Source of the DNA: Chloroflexus sp. MS-G
GTDB lineage: Bacteria; Chloroflexota; Chloroflexia; Chloroflexales; Chloroflexaceae
Reading direction: 5' to 3'
Length of the DNA stretch: 51,203 nt
Assembly (NCBI RefSeq): GCF_000735195.1
Contig: NZ_JPIM01000018.1
Span: 1-51,203 of the forward strand
The translations under genes and the position numbers were made by a program. Of the stretch, positions 38,168-46,363 are shown one piece after another (position 1 is the first letter of the stretch; every line of letters starts with the position of its first letter). Under the pieces are notes generated by a model that was not told the DNA's origin, did no database searches, and worked only from the letters and a program-made list of their open reading frames with translations.

Positions 38168-39229
38168 CTAAGTAGTCCTCGAATCCAGATTCTGTTGAAG
38201 TAACTGTACTGTTTCGAGACAAAGGTCTAATGCTCGCTCGGCATGATCAGGACTCATATAGCTTAAACTGCCAGTAAATGAGAGGAATGATTGCTGTTGG
38301 ACCAAGGTCATCGGCAGGCCAGTAGCTGCTGCAACCCGTTGCATTGCCTGCACAACCTGATCGCACAGCCCGGCAGCCTGGACACTGTTCAGCACTCTGG
38401 GTTCAGTTGGGACGATTCCCCAAGCCAGACAGCCACCATCGGTCAAAAACTCGGCCAGCTCTGTTGCAGTGTGCAGGAGGAGATCGATTTGTTCGATCAC
38501 ATGAAAGCCTATCACATCCACCGGCAGGTGCAAAAGTTCTGACCAGTGTACACGACCTCTCAGAAACAGACCACAATGAGCAGGGAGATCGGCGAGAAAC
38601 CGACTGAGCAGATCAAGTCCCTCTTCCCAGGTCAGTGGACACAGTGGAGTCAAGAGTGCATCAAGGAAGGGTTCCTCAATCATTGCCAGCCGATGAGAGG
38701 CGTAGCCCTGCAACTGCTGGTGATGCCACCATACTCGTAAACTACAAAGTTGGAGTAACACCTCTCGCCATGCCGGTTCATAGGCCAGCGGGCGTTCTTG
38801 ATCATCGGTCAGCGCCAGACTCAGACTAACCGGACCAATCGTTTCGTACTTCAACACAAGCGGTTGCCGTTCTTCGGCATTTAAGCGGCGTAACAGCTCG
38901 TCCAACACCGTCACAGCCGGGCCGCTCAGCGCTGCAAATTGGGCCTCACTGCGCAGGTAGGCCAGACTAACCCGGTTGGCCTCACGCTCCAGAGTTTCCT
39001 GTTCGACCGTCAGCCGGTCACGTTCGACATCGATCTGAAGGCCTGGCAACCCTTGTGCTGCCAGCGCAAATGGCGTATCGGCCAATGTTCGCGGCGGTGG
39101 TAACGGACAGGCTGGCGTCTGTGGCAGGTACCGGCAAATGAACTGGGCTACCACGCCCGGATTCGTGTGGGGAAGACCACCGCGTAAGAGTGGCTGACAA
39201 GCCGGCACAAGCGAACCCAACCCACTCAT
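38168..39229 (-). CDS. UROD/MetE-like superfamily protein
   Basis: 353 residues, ATG 39229 in an ATGA overlap with mtnA. The layout is that of the C-terminal barrel of cobalamin-independent methionine synthase: 'LKYETIGPVSLSLAL', 'AMIEEPFLD' (family: IDEP), a barrel strand 'VDVIGFHV' and 'GGCLAWGIVPTEP' (family: GVVD). The zinc ligands of MetE (His-x-Cys and a late Cys) appear to be missing: the expected region reads 'GLFLRGRVHW', and the late one 'FTGSLSYMS'. It may therefore be a non-zinc methyltransferase, a corrinoid-protein partner, or a binding protein. Its place between mtnA and adoK points to methionine or methylthio-group metabolism. Confidence 0.7.
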   Translation of the reverse strand: MSGLGSLVPACQPLLRGGLPHTNPGVVAQFICRYLPQTPACPLPPPRTLADTPFALAAQGLPGLQIDVERDRLTVEQETLEREANRVSLAYLRSEAQFAALSGPAVTVLDELLRRLNAEERQPLVLKYETIGPVSLSLALTDDQERPLAYEPAWREVLLQLCSLRVWWHHQQLQGYASHRLAMIEEPFLDALLTPLCPLTWEEGLDLLSRFLADLPAHCGLFLRGRVHWSELLHLPVDVIGFHVIEQIDLLLHTATELAEFLTDGGCLAWGIVPTEPRVLNSVQAAGLCDQVVQAMQRVAAATGLPMTLVQQQSFLSFTGSLSYMSPDHAERALDLCLETVQLLQQNLDSRTT

Positions 39230-40269
39230 TGCTTACTCTCAAGCTGACGCAGTGCAGCCACGAATGGTGGACGCACAACGCCCCGTTCAGTAATGATAGC
39301 CGTAATCAATTCGTGGGGCGTGACATCGAACGCCGGATGCGCGGCAGGGACACCATCGGGAGCAATCGCAACTCCGGCAATACGGGTTACTTCGTTGGGG
39401 TCACGCTCTTCGATAGGAATGTCGGCACCGCTGGCAGTGTTGAGATCAATGGTAGAGTAAGGGGCAGCAACGTAAAACGGAATATTATGATAACGGGCAA
39501 GAATCGCTAATCCATACGTGCCAATTTTATTTGCCACATCACCGTTAGCTGCAATCCGGTCGGCGCCAACAATCACACAGTCTATTTGACCACGCTGCAT
39601 CATAAAGGCGGCCATATTGTCAGTAATCAACGTTTGGGGGATACCGGCTTGGAGCAATTCCCAGGCTGTCAGCCGTGCTCCTTGCAAGAAGGGCCGCGTC
39701 TCATCGACAAAGACGTGAATAGGGCGACCCTGCGCAAATGCCGTGCGGATTGGGGCGAGGGCTGTGCCATAACCAGCGGTAGCCAGGCCACCGGCGTTGC
39801 AATGAGTGAGAACATGTCCGCGTGGTGGAATCAGTGGTGCGCCATGATCGCCGATGGCATGGCACATTGCCAGATCCTCGGCAAAGATCGCTTCGGCCTC
39901 CGCCAGAAGCGCTGTCTTCATCATGGTGACATCTTCGTTCAACAGCGCATGAGCCTGGCGCACCATCCGGCTGGTTGCCCAGGCTAGATTAACAGCGGTT
40001 GGTCGCTGGGCATCAAGGGTGCGTTTAGCCTGTTCTAATTCGGTCAGCAACGCAGCAGGCGTATTCGCATTGCTACGCTGGGCAACCAAAGCCATCCCAT
40101 AGGCAGCAGTGCAGCCGATTGCCGGTGCACCGCGTACCTGCATGCTCCGAATGGCAAAGGCCACTGCATCCAGGTCGGTGCAGCGCACGACTTCAACAAT
40201 GTGCGGTAATTTACGCTGATCGATCAGACAAACGGCGTTGTCTTCCCACCAGACAGTGCGGAGTTCCAT
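39226..40269 (-). CDS. mtnA: 5-methylthioribose-1-phosphate isomerase
   Basis: 347 residues. ATG 40269 begins the conserved 'MELRTVWWED'; the frame is open to 40335 but that part is riboswitch sequence. MtnA converts methylthioribose 1-phosphate to the ribulose form in salvage of methylthioadenosine. Motifs: 'SMQVRGAPAIG' (42-52), catalytic Cys157 in 'THCNAGGLATAGYGTALAP', and Asp237 in 'GADRIAANGDVANKIGT'. The ribosome site is not obvious, so translation could also be part of the riboswitch control. It is first gene of the SAM-cycle operon. Confidence 0.95.
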   Translation of the reverse strand: MELRTVWWEDNAVCLIDQRKLPHIVEVVRCTDLDAVAFAIRSMQVRGAPAIGCTAAYGMALVAQRSNANTPAALLTELEQAKRTLDAQRPTAVNLAWATSRMVRQAHALLNEDVTMMKTALLAEAEAIFAEDLAMCHAIGDHGAPLIPPRGHVLTHCNAGGLATAGYGTALAPIRTAFAQGRPIHVFVDETRPFLQGARLTAWELLQAGIPQTLITDNMAAFMMQRGQIDCVIVGADRIAANGDVANKIGTYGLAILARYHNIPFYVAAPYSTIDLNTASGADIPIEERDPNEVTRIAGVAIAPDGVPAAHPAFDVTPHELITAIITERGVVRPPFVAALRQLESKQ

Positions 40270-40287
40270 AGGCGTCGTAATTAAGAT

Positions 40288-40314
40288 GGAGCCACTCGCA
40301 CGGCGAGAGGCTCC
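40288..40314 (-). terminator. Expression-platform hairpin of the SAM riboswitch
   Basis: On the minus strand GGAGCC-t-CTCG / CGAG-t-GGCTCC forms a 10-bp stem with one internal mismatch. It starts 17 bases after the aptamer and is followed by ATCTTAATT and then the mtnA start. Position fits a SAM-dependent terminator, although the tail is short in T. Control of ribosome access is an alternative. Confidence 0.65.
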
Positions 40315-40330
40315 GATAAACTTCGTTCCT

Positions 40331-40423
40331 CTCATCTTTCGGCAATTGCCGCTGGATTTGGCACCTTCCCCGCAGGGGGTTGCCGGGCGTCATCGGGCCA
40401 GTCCCTCAGCCCATCTCGATGAG
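40331..40423 (-). promoter_or_regulatory. SAM-I (S-box) riboswitch aptamer
   Basis: On the minus strand the conserved S-box core is complete. P1 pairs CTCATC (40423-40418) with GATGAG (40336-40331). P2 contains the kink-turn sequence 'TGAGGGACTGGCCCGATGA'. It is followed by CCCGGCAACC; P3 closes over CCCCTGCGGGG and AGGTGCC, then AAATCC; P4 is CGGCA / TGCCG. These are the signature segments of SAM-I riboswitches, which lower expression of methionine and SAM genes when SAM is plentiful. It precedes mtnA and should govern the operon through ahcY and perhaps metK. Confidence 0.95.
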
Positions 40424-40474
40424 CATCTGAAGTTCGCCGACGCACTATGGCGCCGCATACGAACGTTGTGAGCG

Positions 40475-40503
40475 ATTATATCACGAGTACCGGTTTACAG
40501 CAA
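40475..40503 (-). promoter_or_regulatory. Promoter of the SAM-cycle operon
   Basis: Minus strand TTGCTG (40503-40498), 17-base spacer, TATAAT (40480-40475). The transcript would start near 40468, about 45 bases before the riboswitch P1. Confidence 0.8.
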
Positions 40504-40570
40504 ATTGTGATGTTGATACGGCAGGCAGTGTTAACGGTTTCAGTGACCTGGTTTGACCTGATTGATCAGG

Positions 40571-41572
40571 TTACATTGCCGGAGCCGTCTCATCGCGCCG
40601 ACCGCGCTTAAACCAATGACGCCATTCTCGATGTTCCCACACGACCAAAAGCTGAGCCGCATTGAAGATTGATGAGTAGGTCCCGCTGATGAGGCCGATG
40701 AGCAGCATCAAGACAAAGTTCCGGATAGTATCACCACCAAACAACAAGAGGGCAGTAAGTGTAAAGAAGGTGGTAAGCTGAGTGTTGATCGACCGTGGGA
40801 GAGTCTGCACCAGACTATGGTTGACAATATCATCGAAGGTTTCAGCCGGATGCCGATTCAGCAGGTTCTCACGAATGCGGTCGAACACAACAATGGTATC
40901 GTGTACCGAAAAGCTAAGGGTTGTTAGCAAAGCGGTCAGGAAGAGCGCATCGACCTCTAAGCCGATGGTTGCGCCTAAAATGGCAGCAATCCCAAGTACT
41001 ACCAATACGTCGTGCAGCATCGCGATAATGGCACATACGCCGTAGCGGACAGGGTGCGGTGCCTTGCGGAAGGCCCAAGTCAGGTAGAGCAAGATAATTA
41101 GTGACGCGCCGAGCACGGCAATAATCGCACTGCGGGTTGATTCGGCACTGACGGTTGGTCCAACACTTTCCAGTCGTTCCCGACTAACGTTGCCAAATTC
41201 GGTAGAGAGTGCCTTCATCACGGCATCAATTTCGGTGTTGGGATCCGACTCGCTAAGTGGACGGGTGCGTACTAATGCGGCTGCTACTGCTTTCCCGTCA
41301 ATTTGGGTTGGGCTGAGCTGAACCAGTGCATTCTCGAAGCCCGCTGCGGCAAACGCTGCTGCGATCCGATCAGTGCTCAAACGCTCAGGCGCGGTCTCAG
41401 GAAAACGCAATTCCCACAATGCACCACCGGCAAAGTCAATGCTTGGACGCAGGCCGATAGTAAATCGCCCGGTAGTGACTAAAGGATGCAAGAAGAGCAT
41501 ATATAAGCCCGGCAAGATCACCAGGATTGAAAACGTAAACCACCAATAGCGACGGCGGACAAGATGTTCCAT
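40571..41572 (-). CDS. secF: Protein translocase subunit SecF
   Basis: 333 residues from ATG 41572. SecF with SecD uses the proton gradient to help pull proteins through SecYEG. Six membrane helices: the first near residues 10-28, then the periplasmic P4 domain, then five in the C-terminal half. Family motifs are 'IDFAGGALWELRF', 'ESVGPTVS', 'AMLHDVLVVLGI', 'SVHDTIVVFDRIREN' and 'LPRSINTQLTT'. The ribosome site is distant (GGGAG near 41585). It lies 50 bases after secD. Confidence 0.95.
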   Translation of the reverse strand: MEHLVRRRYWWFTFSILVILPGLYMLFLHPLVTTGRFTIGLRPSIDFAGGALWELRFPETAPERLSTDRIAAAFAAAGFENALVQLSPTQIDGKAVAAALVRTRPLSESDPNTEIDAVMKALSTEFGNVSRERLESVGPTVSAESTRSAIIAVLGASLIILLYLTWAFRKAPHPVRYGVCAIIAMLHDVLVVLGIAAILGATIGLEVDALFLTALLTTLSFSVHDTIVVFDRIRENLLNRHPAETFDDIVNHSLVQTLPRSINTQLTTFFTLTALLLFGGDTIRNFVLMLLIGLISGTYSSIFNAAQLLVVWEHREWRHWFKRGRRDETAPAM

Positions 41573-41622
41573 ACAGGTGTTACTCCCATTCACGATCACA
41601 GGTGAACGATGTCGTTGAATAC

Positions 41623-43011
41623 CTACGAGACAGCCTGCGCAGTTGGTGTTGCTGAACGGCGATCCACGCCAAACCACCAGGCACGTTCATCGCTAAACAA
41701 CGGCAGGAGCAGACGTAGAAATGTTCGTGAGACAACAACAGCAGTGAACAGACTGATCACAATGCCGAGACCAAGTGTAAGCGCAAAGCCTTTGATCAAA
41801 CTGACACCGAAGCTGTTGCCGAACATAAACAGCACAATACTCGTGATCAAGGTTGAAACGCTTGAGTCGCGGATGGCTGGCCAGGATTCAACGAAACCTA
41901 ATTCGAGTGCACTGCGAATATCACGTCCACGGCGGTACTCTTCGCGCAAGCGGGCAAAGATCAATACATTGGCATCAACGGCGAGACCAATTGAGAGGAT
42001 AAAGCCGGCAATACCGGGCAGGGTCAGTGTGATTGGGATCAGACGGTAAATCGCGAAACTGATGATCGTGTAGATGATCAGTGCAACCGTTGCAACGACG
42101 CCGGGTCCCCGATAGAATAAAATCATAAAGGCTGCGACCACCGCCAGACCAACAACTCCGGCTGTAATACTGGCTGCTACACTCTCTCGCCCCAGGGTCG
42201 CCGTCACCGTTCGGCTCGTCTCGATCACGAGTGGAACCGGCAGAGCACCGTACTTCAACTGATTGAAGATACGATTACGATCAGCTTCCGTACTTACTTC
42301 AATAATTCCAGAACCATCGGTTAACGCGGCGTTAATCACCGGACAACTGACAACCACATTATCAAGCACAATACACATTGGCCGCCCAACATTTGCGGCA
42401 GTAAATGAAGCTAACCGTCTTGCTGATTCGCCACGGAAGGCAAACGAGACAGCCGGTCGGCTACCAAGTGCACCACCCTGCGAAAAGGTGGGTTGTACGG
42501 CGCTGGTATCGAGATCGGCGCCATCGGTAATGCTCTGATAAATTGGGCCGAGGCTCGTTACATCGGTAACGGTATCGCTCTCGGCTAACTGGGGAGGATT
42601 CGGACTACTCGAGGTGCGCACGATGGTACCCTCAGCCAAATATTGACCTTGTGAGTCGATAAATTCCAACCGACCAGTCCCACGTAATGTTTCAATTGCC
42701 TGTTCGGGATTGGCAACCCCCGGCAACTCGACAATGATCCGGTTGTTTCCAGCCTGCTGCACAACCGTTTCGCCGACACCGAGTGCGTTGACCCGCTGCT
42801 CAATCACCCGAGCAGCAGTGGCAATCTCATCGGCGGTTGCATCAGGATCGGCTGAGCGTAGCAACACCTGTATGCCACCTTGGAGATCGAGGCCAAGACG
42901 GATGCTGACATCGCGGCCCAAGAAGATATTGTTCGGGGCAAAGTTCACGGCCAATGCCAGTCCGGTAGCACTAATAATGAGCAGAAGCGATAAAAGATTA
43001 CGATTTTGCAC
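41623..43011 (-). CDS. secD: Protein translocase subunit SecD
   Basis: 462 residues. I chose GTG 43011, nine bases after GAGGAG; the promoter at 43052-43080 excludes the longer frame to 43107. The first membrane helix (about 5-25) is followed by 'RLGLDLQGGIQVLL', the P1 domain with 'LPGVANPEQA' and 'FTAANVGRPMCIVLD', and five further membrane helices. The last part includes 'GFILSIGLAVDANVLIFARLREE', with the Asp needed for proton-driven movement. It is a typical compact SecD of a separate secD/secF pair. yajC is not adjacent. Confidence 0.95.
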   Translation of the reverse strand: MQNRNLLSLLLIISATGLALAVNFAPNNIFLGRDVSIRLGLDLQGGIQVLLRSADPDATADEIATAARVIEQRVNALGVGETVVQQAGNNRIIVELPGVANPEQAIETLRGTGRLEFIDSQGQYLAEGTIVRTSSSPNPPQLAESDTVTDVTSLGPIYQSITDGADLDTSAVQPTFSQGGALGSRPAVSFAFRGESARRLASFTAANVGRPMCIVLDNVVVSCPVINAALTDGSGIIEVSTEADRNRIFNQLKYGALPVPLVIETSRTVTATLGRESVAASITAGVVGLAVVAAFMILFYRGPGVVATVALIIYTIISFAIYRLIPITLTLPGIAGFILSIGLAVDANVLIFARLREEYRRGRDIRSALELGFVESWPAIRDSSVSTLITSIVLFMFGNSFGVSLIKGFALTLGLGIVISLFTAVVVSRTFLRLLLPLFSDERAWWFGVDRRSATPTAQAVS

Positions 43012-43051
43012 GGTCGAGTGCTCCTCAACGTAATATCGAAAAAGCCGACCT

Positions 43052-43080
43052 ATTATAGGTTGGTCGCAGCAGCGCGTCAA
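43052..43080 (-). promoter_or_regulatory. secDF promoter
   Basis: Minus strand TTGACG (43080-43075), 17 bases, TATAAT (43057-43052). The -10 lies inside the palindrome ACCTAT-A-ATAGGT. Confidence 0.85.
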
Positions 43081-43502
43081 GACTTGACACCACGAGCTGC
43101 ATACCACCGACGAAGATTATGCACTCTCGCACGATAACACCCGACTTAGTCACTGGATGCGCGGGTCTATGGCCCACGTTGTGGAGCGCGTGACAGGAAA
43201 GCATCGGCTGACGTGTAAGCGCACCATTGTACCTCTAGCCCCCGTTTGCGGAGGGGTAAACCCTATCCCGCCTTGCGCTAACGAGCATGATTGGCGCGCC
43301 AACAGGATTGGCAGCGCGTCGTCGGAACGGGAAGTTGAGCTTCTCTACACCTTACGGAGAGGTTGGGGACTCACCGCTTCTAACTCGTAGCGCACCGCTC
43401 TGCCCATAGGTCGTATCTTGTTGCATGCGCCCTGACGATTGCTGAATGCACCCTATGATGCCCATCGGCGTCTAACCTGGTTTGCGTCAGTGGCGGGAAT
43501 GT
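43081..43502. other. Intergenic region with degenerate GC palindrome
   Basis: Bases 43160-43178 (GCGCGGGTCTATGGCCCACG) are a decayed version of the GGGC-loop-GCCC palindromes elsewhere. The rest of the 420 bases holds short hairpins (for example CTCTACACC...GGAGAG near 43344) but no gene, tRNA or clear regulatory site that I can support. Confidence 0.45.
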
Positions 43503-44201
43503 TTAGCGCCCCGCTGCCCGCAAAGCCGCATCAATGGCAGTGAACAACCGACTCGAATCAACAATCTGACCGTTCACGCTAAACGATGGTGTTGCCTGCA
43601 CACCGAGGGTAGCCGCATCTTTGGCTGCGGTCAAGATTGCCTCACGGTGCGTTCCGGCCTGCATACATGCCTCAAATGTTGTCCGGTTAATGCCGATGAT
43701 GCCGGCATAGCCGCTGAATGTATTAAGGGGTGAACTCAGTTGCGCCCAGAGGCTCTGATTGTTGAAAAGCTGATCGTGCATCTCCCAGAACTTGCCTTGA
43801 TCACCGGCACATCGTGCTGCTTCCGCCGCTGCAACGGCGTTGGGATGGATGTTGGTGAGTGGCAATTCATGGAAGATAAACTGTACCCGACCGGTGTTAA
43901 TATAATCACGTTCAAGAATTGGCGCCAGATTGCGCGAGAAATATGCACATCCTGGACACTGAAAATCCTCAAAGGCAATCACTTTTACCGCAGCGTCGGG
44001 ATTGCCTTTGTAATAGAAGCCCTCTGCTGTGCGTCCGACTGGCGCCATTGGCGCTTTGACCTCATTAGAGTTGCGATTGAGAAAGATGACAAGGCCGACG
44101 ACGGCAACCATCGCAACAACACCTACGGCAATGTATAGATAGAGCAAGTTGTTCTGTTTGGCAGCTTTTACGCGGCGACCGCGGGTACTCTGCACACTCA
44201 T
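43503..44201 (-). CDS. Membrane-anchored DsbA/thioredoxin-fold oxidoreductase
   Basis: 232 residues, ATG 44201 behind AGGAG. A basic N-terminus and one membrane helix (about 19-41) anchor an extracytoplasmic thioredoxin fold. The active site is Cys82-Pro-Gly-Cys85 in 'FEDFQCPGCAYF', and the cis-Pro loop is 'GVQATPSFSVNG'. The inserted helical domain between them carries 'CAGDQGKFWEMHDQLF', typical of the DsbA/BdbD family. It probably forms disulfides in secreted proteins; a partner such as VKOR or DsbB is not in the window. It has its own promoter. Confidence 0.93.
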   Translation of the reverse strand: MSVQSTRGRRVKAAKQNNLLYLYIAVGVVAMVAVVGLVIFLNRNSNEVKAPMAPVGRTAEGFYYKGNPDAAVKVIAFEDFQCPGCAYFSRNLAPILERDYINTGRVQFIFHELPLTNIHPNAVAAAEAARCAGDQGKFWEMHDQLFNNQSLWAQLSSPLNTFSGYAGIIGINRTTFEACMQAGTHREAILTAAKDAATLGVQATPSFSVNGQIVDSSRLFTAIDAALRAAGR

Positions 44202-44239
44202 AGTTGACTCCTGAGGTAATGTCGGATAAGACTCGCGTC

Positions 44240-44268
44240 ATTATAGCGATTGCCGCATTGTCCGTCAA
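44240..44268 (-). promoter_or_regulatory. Promoter of the DsbA-like gene
   Basis: Minus strand TTGACG (44268-44263), 17-base spacer, TATAAT (44245-44240). It sits directly past the stop of the YceI gene. Confidence 0.85.
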
Positions 44269-44269
44269 T

Positions 44270-45067
44270 CTACCCGACAAGGGTTGCCACGAATTCCAGT
44301 TCCAAGCGTACCTCGTCGGCAACCGTATCTACAGAGGGCGAATCGGGAATTGTCAGGTTGAAATCGCGGTAGAGCACCGTAGTTTTCGCCAGCCCGCTGA
44401 TCTCTGTCTGACTGATCGGGGTCACGGTTACGGTAAAGGCTACCGGTCGAGTTACGTCGGTGATCGTCAAGTCACCTTCAATTGTAAATTCAAACGGTAC
44501 GCCGATAGTCACCGATTCGGGCAAGCCGCTGATCAGCCGTGGTGTAAAGGTAATCAGTTCAAACTGATTGGTGCGCAAGATAGCATTCTTAATGGCGCGA
44601 TTACGAAATTCGTTGTCGGTCGTCAGAGTACGGGCGTTGATTTGTATAACCCCAACCTGAGCAGCTTGCGGGTTATCAGGGTCGAGTGCAATCTGACCGG
44701 CGACCTGACTCGTAACCCCAACAACGGTCACCGGTCTACCGCGCAAAACCTCATCGATCAGGAAACGTGCTTCAGAGCGGCTCTGATCAATGGCAAAGAG
44801 TTGTAACACTGTCCCGGTTGACGTAGGTTGTCCAATTACTCCAGCGGTCTCTGCTGCAGGAGCAGGAGCGGTTGGCACAGAGGTTGTGGTTGTCGCGTTT
44901 GGCTCACCCGCAGGTATCGCAGTTGGATTCACCGTCGGTAGCACGAGTGGTACTGCCTCTAATGGCCCACTTGCCGCCTCCGGTGGACGGAAAACATAGA
45001 ATAGGAGTCCGCCGATGATCAGTACTATCAGGATACCGAAAGCGAGTACAATCTGTCGCATTGTCAT
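44270..45067 (-). CDS. Membrane-anchored YceI family protein
   Basis: 265 residues if started at ATG 45067, five bases after AGAGGA; ATGs at 45070 and 45061 are possible. One membrane helix (about 5-25) is followed by a long Pro/Thr/Ala-rich linker (about 28-85). A YceI domain then follows: 'FAIDQSRSEARFLIDEVLRGRP', 'INARTLTTDNEFRNRAIKNAIL' and 'FTIEGDLTITDVTRPVAFTV'. YceI folds are beta-barrels that bind isoprenoid or fatty amide-like lipids. It is divergent from the DoxX-like gene, with which it shares a region holding a long palindrome. Confidence 0.88.
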   Translation of the reverse strand: MTMRQIVLAFGILIVLIIGGLLFYVFRPPEAASGPLEAVPLVLPTVNPTAIPAGEPNATTTTSVPTAPAPAAETAGVIGQPTSTGTVLQLFAIDQSRSEARFLIDEVLRGRPVTVVGVTSQVAGQIALDPDNPQAAQVGVIQINARTLTTDNEFRNRAIKNAILRTNQFELITFTPRLISGLPESVTIGVPFEFTIEGDLTITDVTRPVAFTVTVTPISQTEISGLAKTTVLYRDFNLTIPDSPSVDTVADEVRLELEFVATLVG

Positions 45068-45183
45068 CATTGTCCTCTTTGCACGTAAGGCATACGAGAC
45101 CCTTCCATTTATTATCATACCGGATGACCAGCGGAATTTGCGGCTTTCTCATCAAATTTTTAGTTTTCTTGTTGTGACATATA

Positions 45184-45209
45184 AACACTTTTTTTGCTAA
45201 AAAAGTGTT
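45184..45209. promoter_or_regulatory. 11-bp inverted repeat, candidate operator
   Basis: AACACTTTTTT-(4)-AAAAAAGTGTT, a perfect inverted repeat ending at the -10 box TATACT (45209-45214) of the DoxX-like gene. It lies in the shared region of two divergent genes. A repressor dimer bound here would block that promoter. As no transcribed gene points into it, a terminator role is unlikely. Confidence 0.6.
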
Positions 45210-45214
45210 ATACT
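45209..45214 (+). promoter_or_regulatory. -10 box for the DoxX-like gene
   Basis: TATACT, with transcript start near 45221 and the ribosome site GGAGGTTA at 45237-45244. No good -35 is seen; the -35 region is covered by the inverted repeat. Confidence 0.5.
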
Positions 45215-45247
45215 GTGTCTGCAATCAAGCCTGCACGGAGGTTAGTC

Positions 45248-45703
45248 ATGAAACGAACAATTCCATGGCAAAGAGCGAGGCGCATCGTACTCCTGGTATT
45301 GCGGTACATCTTTGGAGCGACGTTTGCTTATGGCGCCTACCACAAAATTACCCGACGCTGGATGACCTCGTCGGTGCTGCGTGAGCATTTCGAGCAGCGT
45401 TTGTCGGAGATCGATCCGCATAGCTTTAGCGCTGCCTATCTACGTTTCTTCGCTATCCCGTTCTATCGGCCAATTGCCTGGGTGTTGACGATTGGGCAGG
45501 TTATTGTAGCGTTCAGTATGCTGACCGGGATTGGCGTGCGCCAAAGCGCAGCGCTGGCACTCTTTTTGCTGGTAAATATTAGTGCTGGTTCCTACTTTAA
45601 TGCCAGTATGCCGCCGTATTTGATCACCGCAGTGTTATTGATACTCGATAAGGGCGAGAAGGATCGTAAGCGTGAGCAGGTTGTTCATCAGGTCTCGCAG
45701 TAG
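45248..45703 (+). CDS. DoxX-like small membrane protein
   Basis: 151 residues, ATG 45248 after GGAGGTTA. Four hydrophobic helices (about 12-32, 70-90, 93-112, 118-135) with 'RYIFGATFAYGAYHKI' at the start and 'GIGVRQSAALALFLLVNISAGSYF' in two parts. The layout is that of the DoxX/DoxD superfamily (including MauE-like proteins), which take part in quinone- or thiol-linked redox work. Neither a thiosulfate oxidase partner nor a conserved Cys pair is visible. Its divergence from YceI and the nearby DsbA-like gene hint at an envelope redox role (inference). Confidence 0.75.
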   Translation: MKRTIPWQRARRIVLLVLRYIFGATFAYGAYHKITRRWMTSSVLREHFEQRLSEIDPHSFSAAYLRFFAIPFYRPIAWVLTIGQVIVAFSMLTGIGVRQSAALALFLLVNISAGSYFNASMPPYLITAVLLILDKGEKDRKREQVVHQVSQ

Positions 45704-45789
45704 TGCGGGAAGCGGTGGATAACCTGCATAGCAGAAATTCGTAGTCTTGATCAGGCGTTCAGCAGGGGCGTTGGCTGAAGTGGCGAGCA

Positions 45790-46030
45790 ACGAAGCGTCT
45801 CATCAAACACCTGGGCTGTTGATGAGGCGTGATCATCGATTGCCAGAATGGCAAGGGGAACGCTGGTGAGCAACGCCTGCGTCTCTTCGACGCGATAGAA
45901 CTGGGTGGCATCGGGGTCAGCGCTGGTGCTGCGGAGCACGTCTGGCACCCCTCACCGTCCTCCTCGTCCATTTCAACTCCCACACGGAGAGAGGAAGGGG
46001 GGACGTGGGGTGGCTGGCGTGCAAGAACGT
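45790..46030 (-). repeat. Dispersed intergenic repeat, copy C (MITE-like)
   Basis: More diverged than copies A and B. It keeps ACCTGGGCTGTTGATGAG, CGCGATAGAA, TCAGCGCTGGTGCTGCGGAGCACG and CCCACACGG in the same order. It lies in the 660-base gap between the DoxX-like gene and the ABC ATPase gene. Confidence 0.6.
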
Positions 46031-46095
46031 TGGCATCACATCACGACGGATGAACCTTGTCGATGGATGCAATGCGGTACACGAGATTCGCGAGC

Positions 46096-46120
46096 AGGGG
46101 TGAGGCACCGCCTCGCCCCT
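46096..46120. repeat. GC-rich palindrome (REP-like)
   Basis: AGGGGTGAGG-CACCG-CCTCGCCCCT, a 10-bp stem with one G-U pair. Confidence 0.6.
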
Positions 46121-46190
46121 ACAGGTGTCCACGACGATGGTCACCGAGCGCCGATCCGACCTGTCCTGTTGCAGCAGTAGATCGGTTGGG

Positions 46191-46207
46191 ACGCAGCGGT
46201 GCTGCGT
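46191..46207. repeat. GC-rich palindrome (REP-like)
   Basis: ACGCAGC-GGT-GCTGCGT, a perfect 7-bp stem, like 1338-1354. Confidence 0.5.
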
Positions 46208-46268
46208 CTGTCCATTTATCGAGGGGGTGCATCCATTGCACTGTGAGACGGTTATTTCAACTACTTTT

Positions 46269-46297
46269 TGTGCAAGACCTGGACTTCAACTATAATA
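46269..46297 (+). promoter_or_regulatory. Promoter of the ABC exporter genes
   Basis: TTGTGC (46269-46274), 17-base spacer, TATAAT (46292-46297). The leader of about 60 bases holds a small GC hairpin (46328-46341) followed by TTTTATT, which could weaken read-through. Confidence 0.75.
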
Positions 46298-46363
46298 ACC
46301 ACTACGTCACAGTCAAACACCGCCAATACTGCCCCGGCAGTTTTTATTCCATGTGAGAAGACT

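Noticed and set aside
40270..40335. N-terminal extension of MtnA
   Set aside because: These bases are the riboswitch tail and expression-platform hairpin; the conserved protein starts at ATG 40269.
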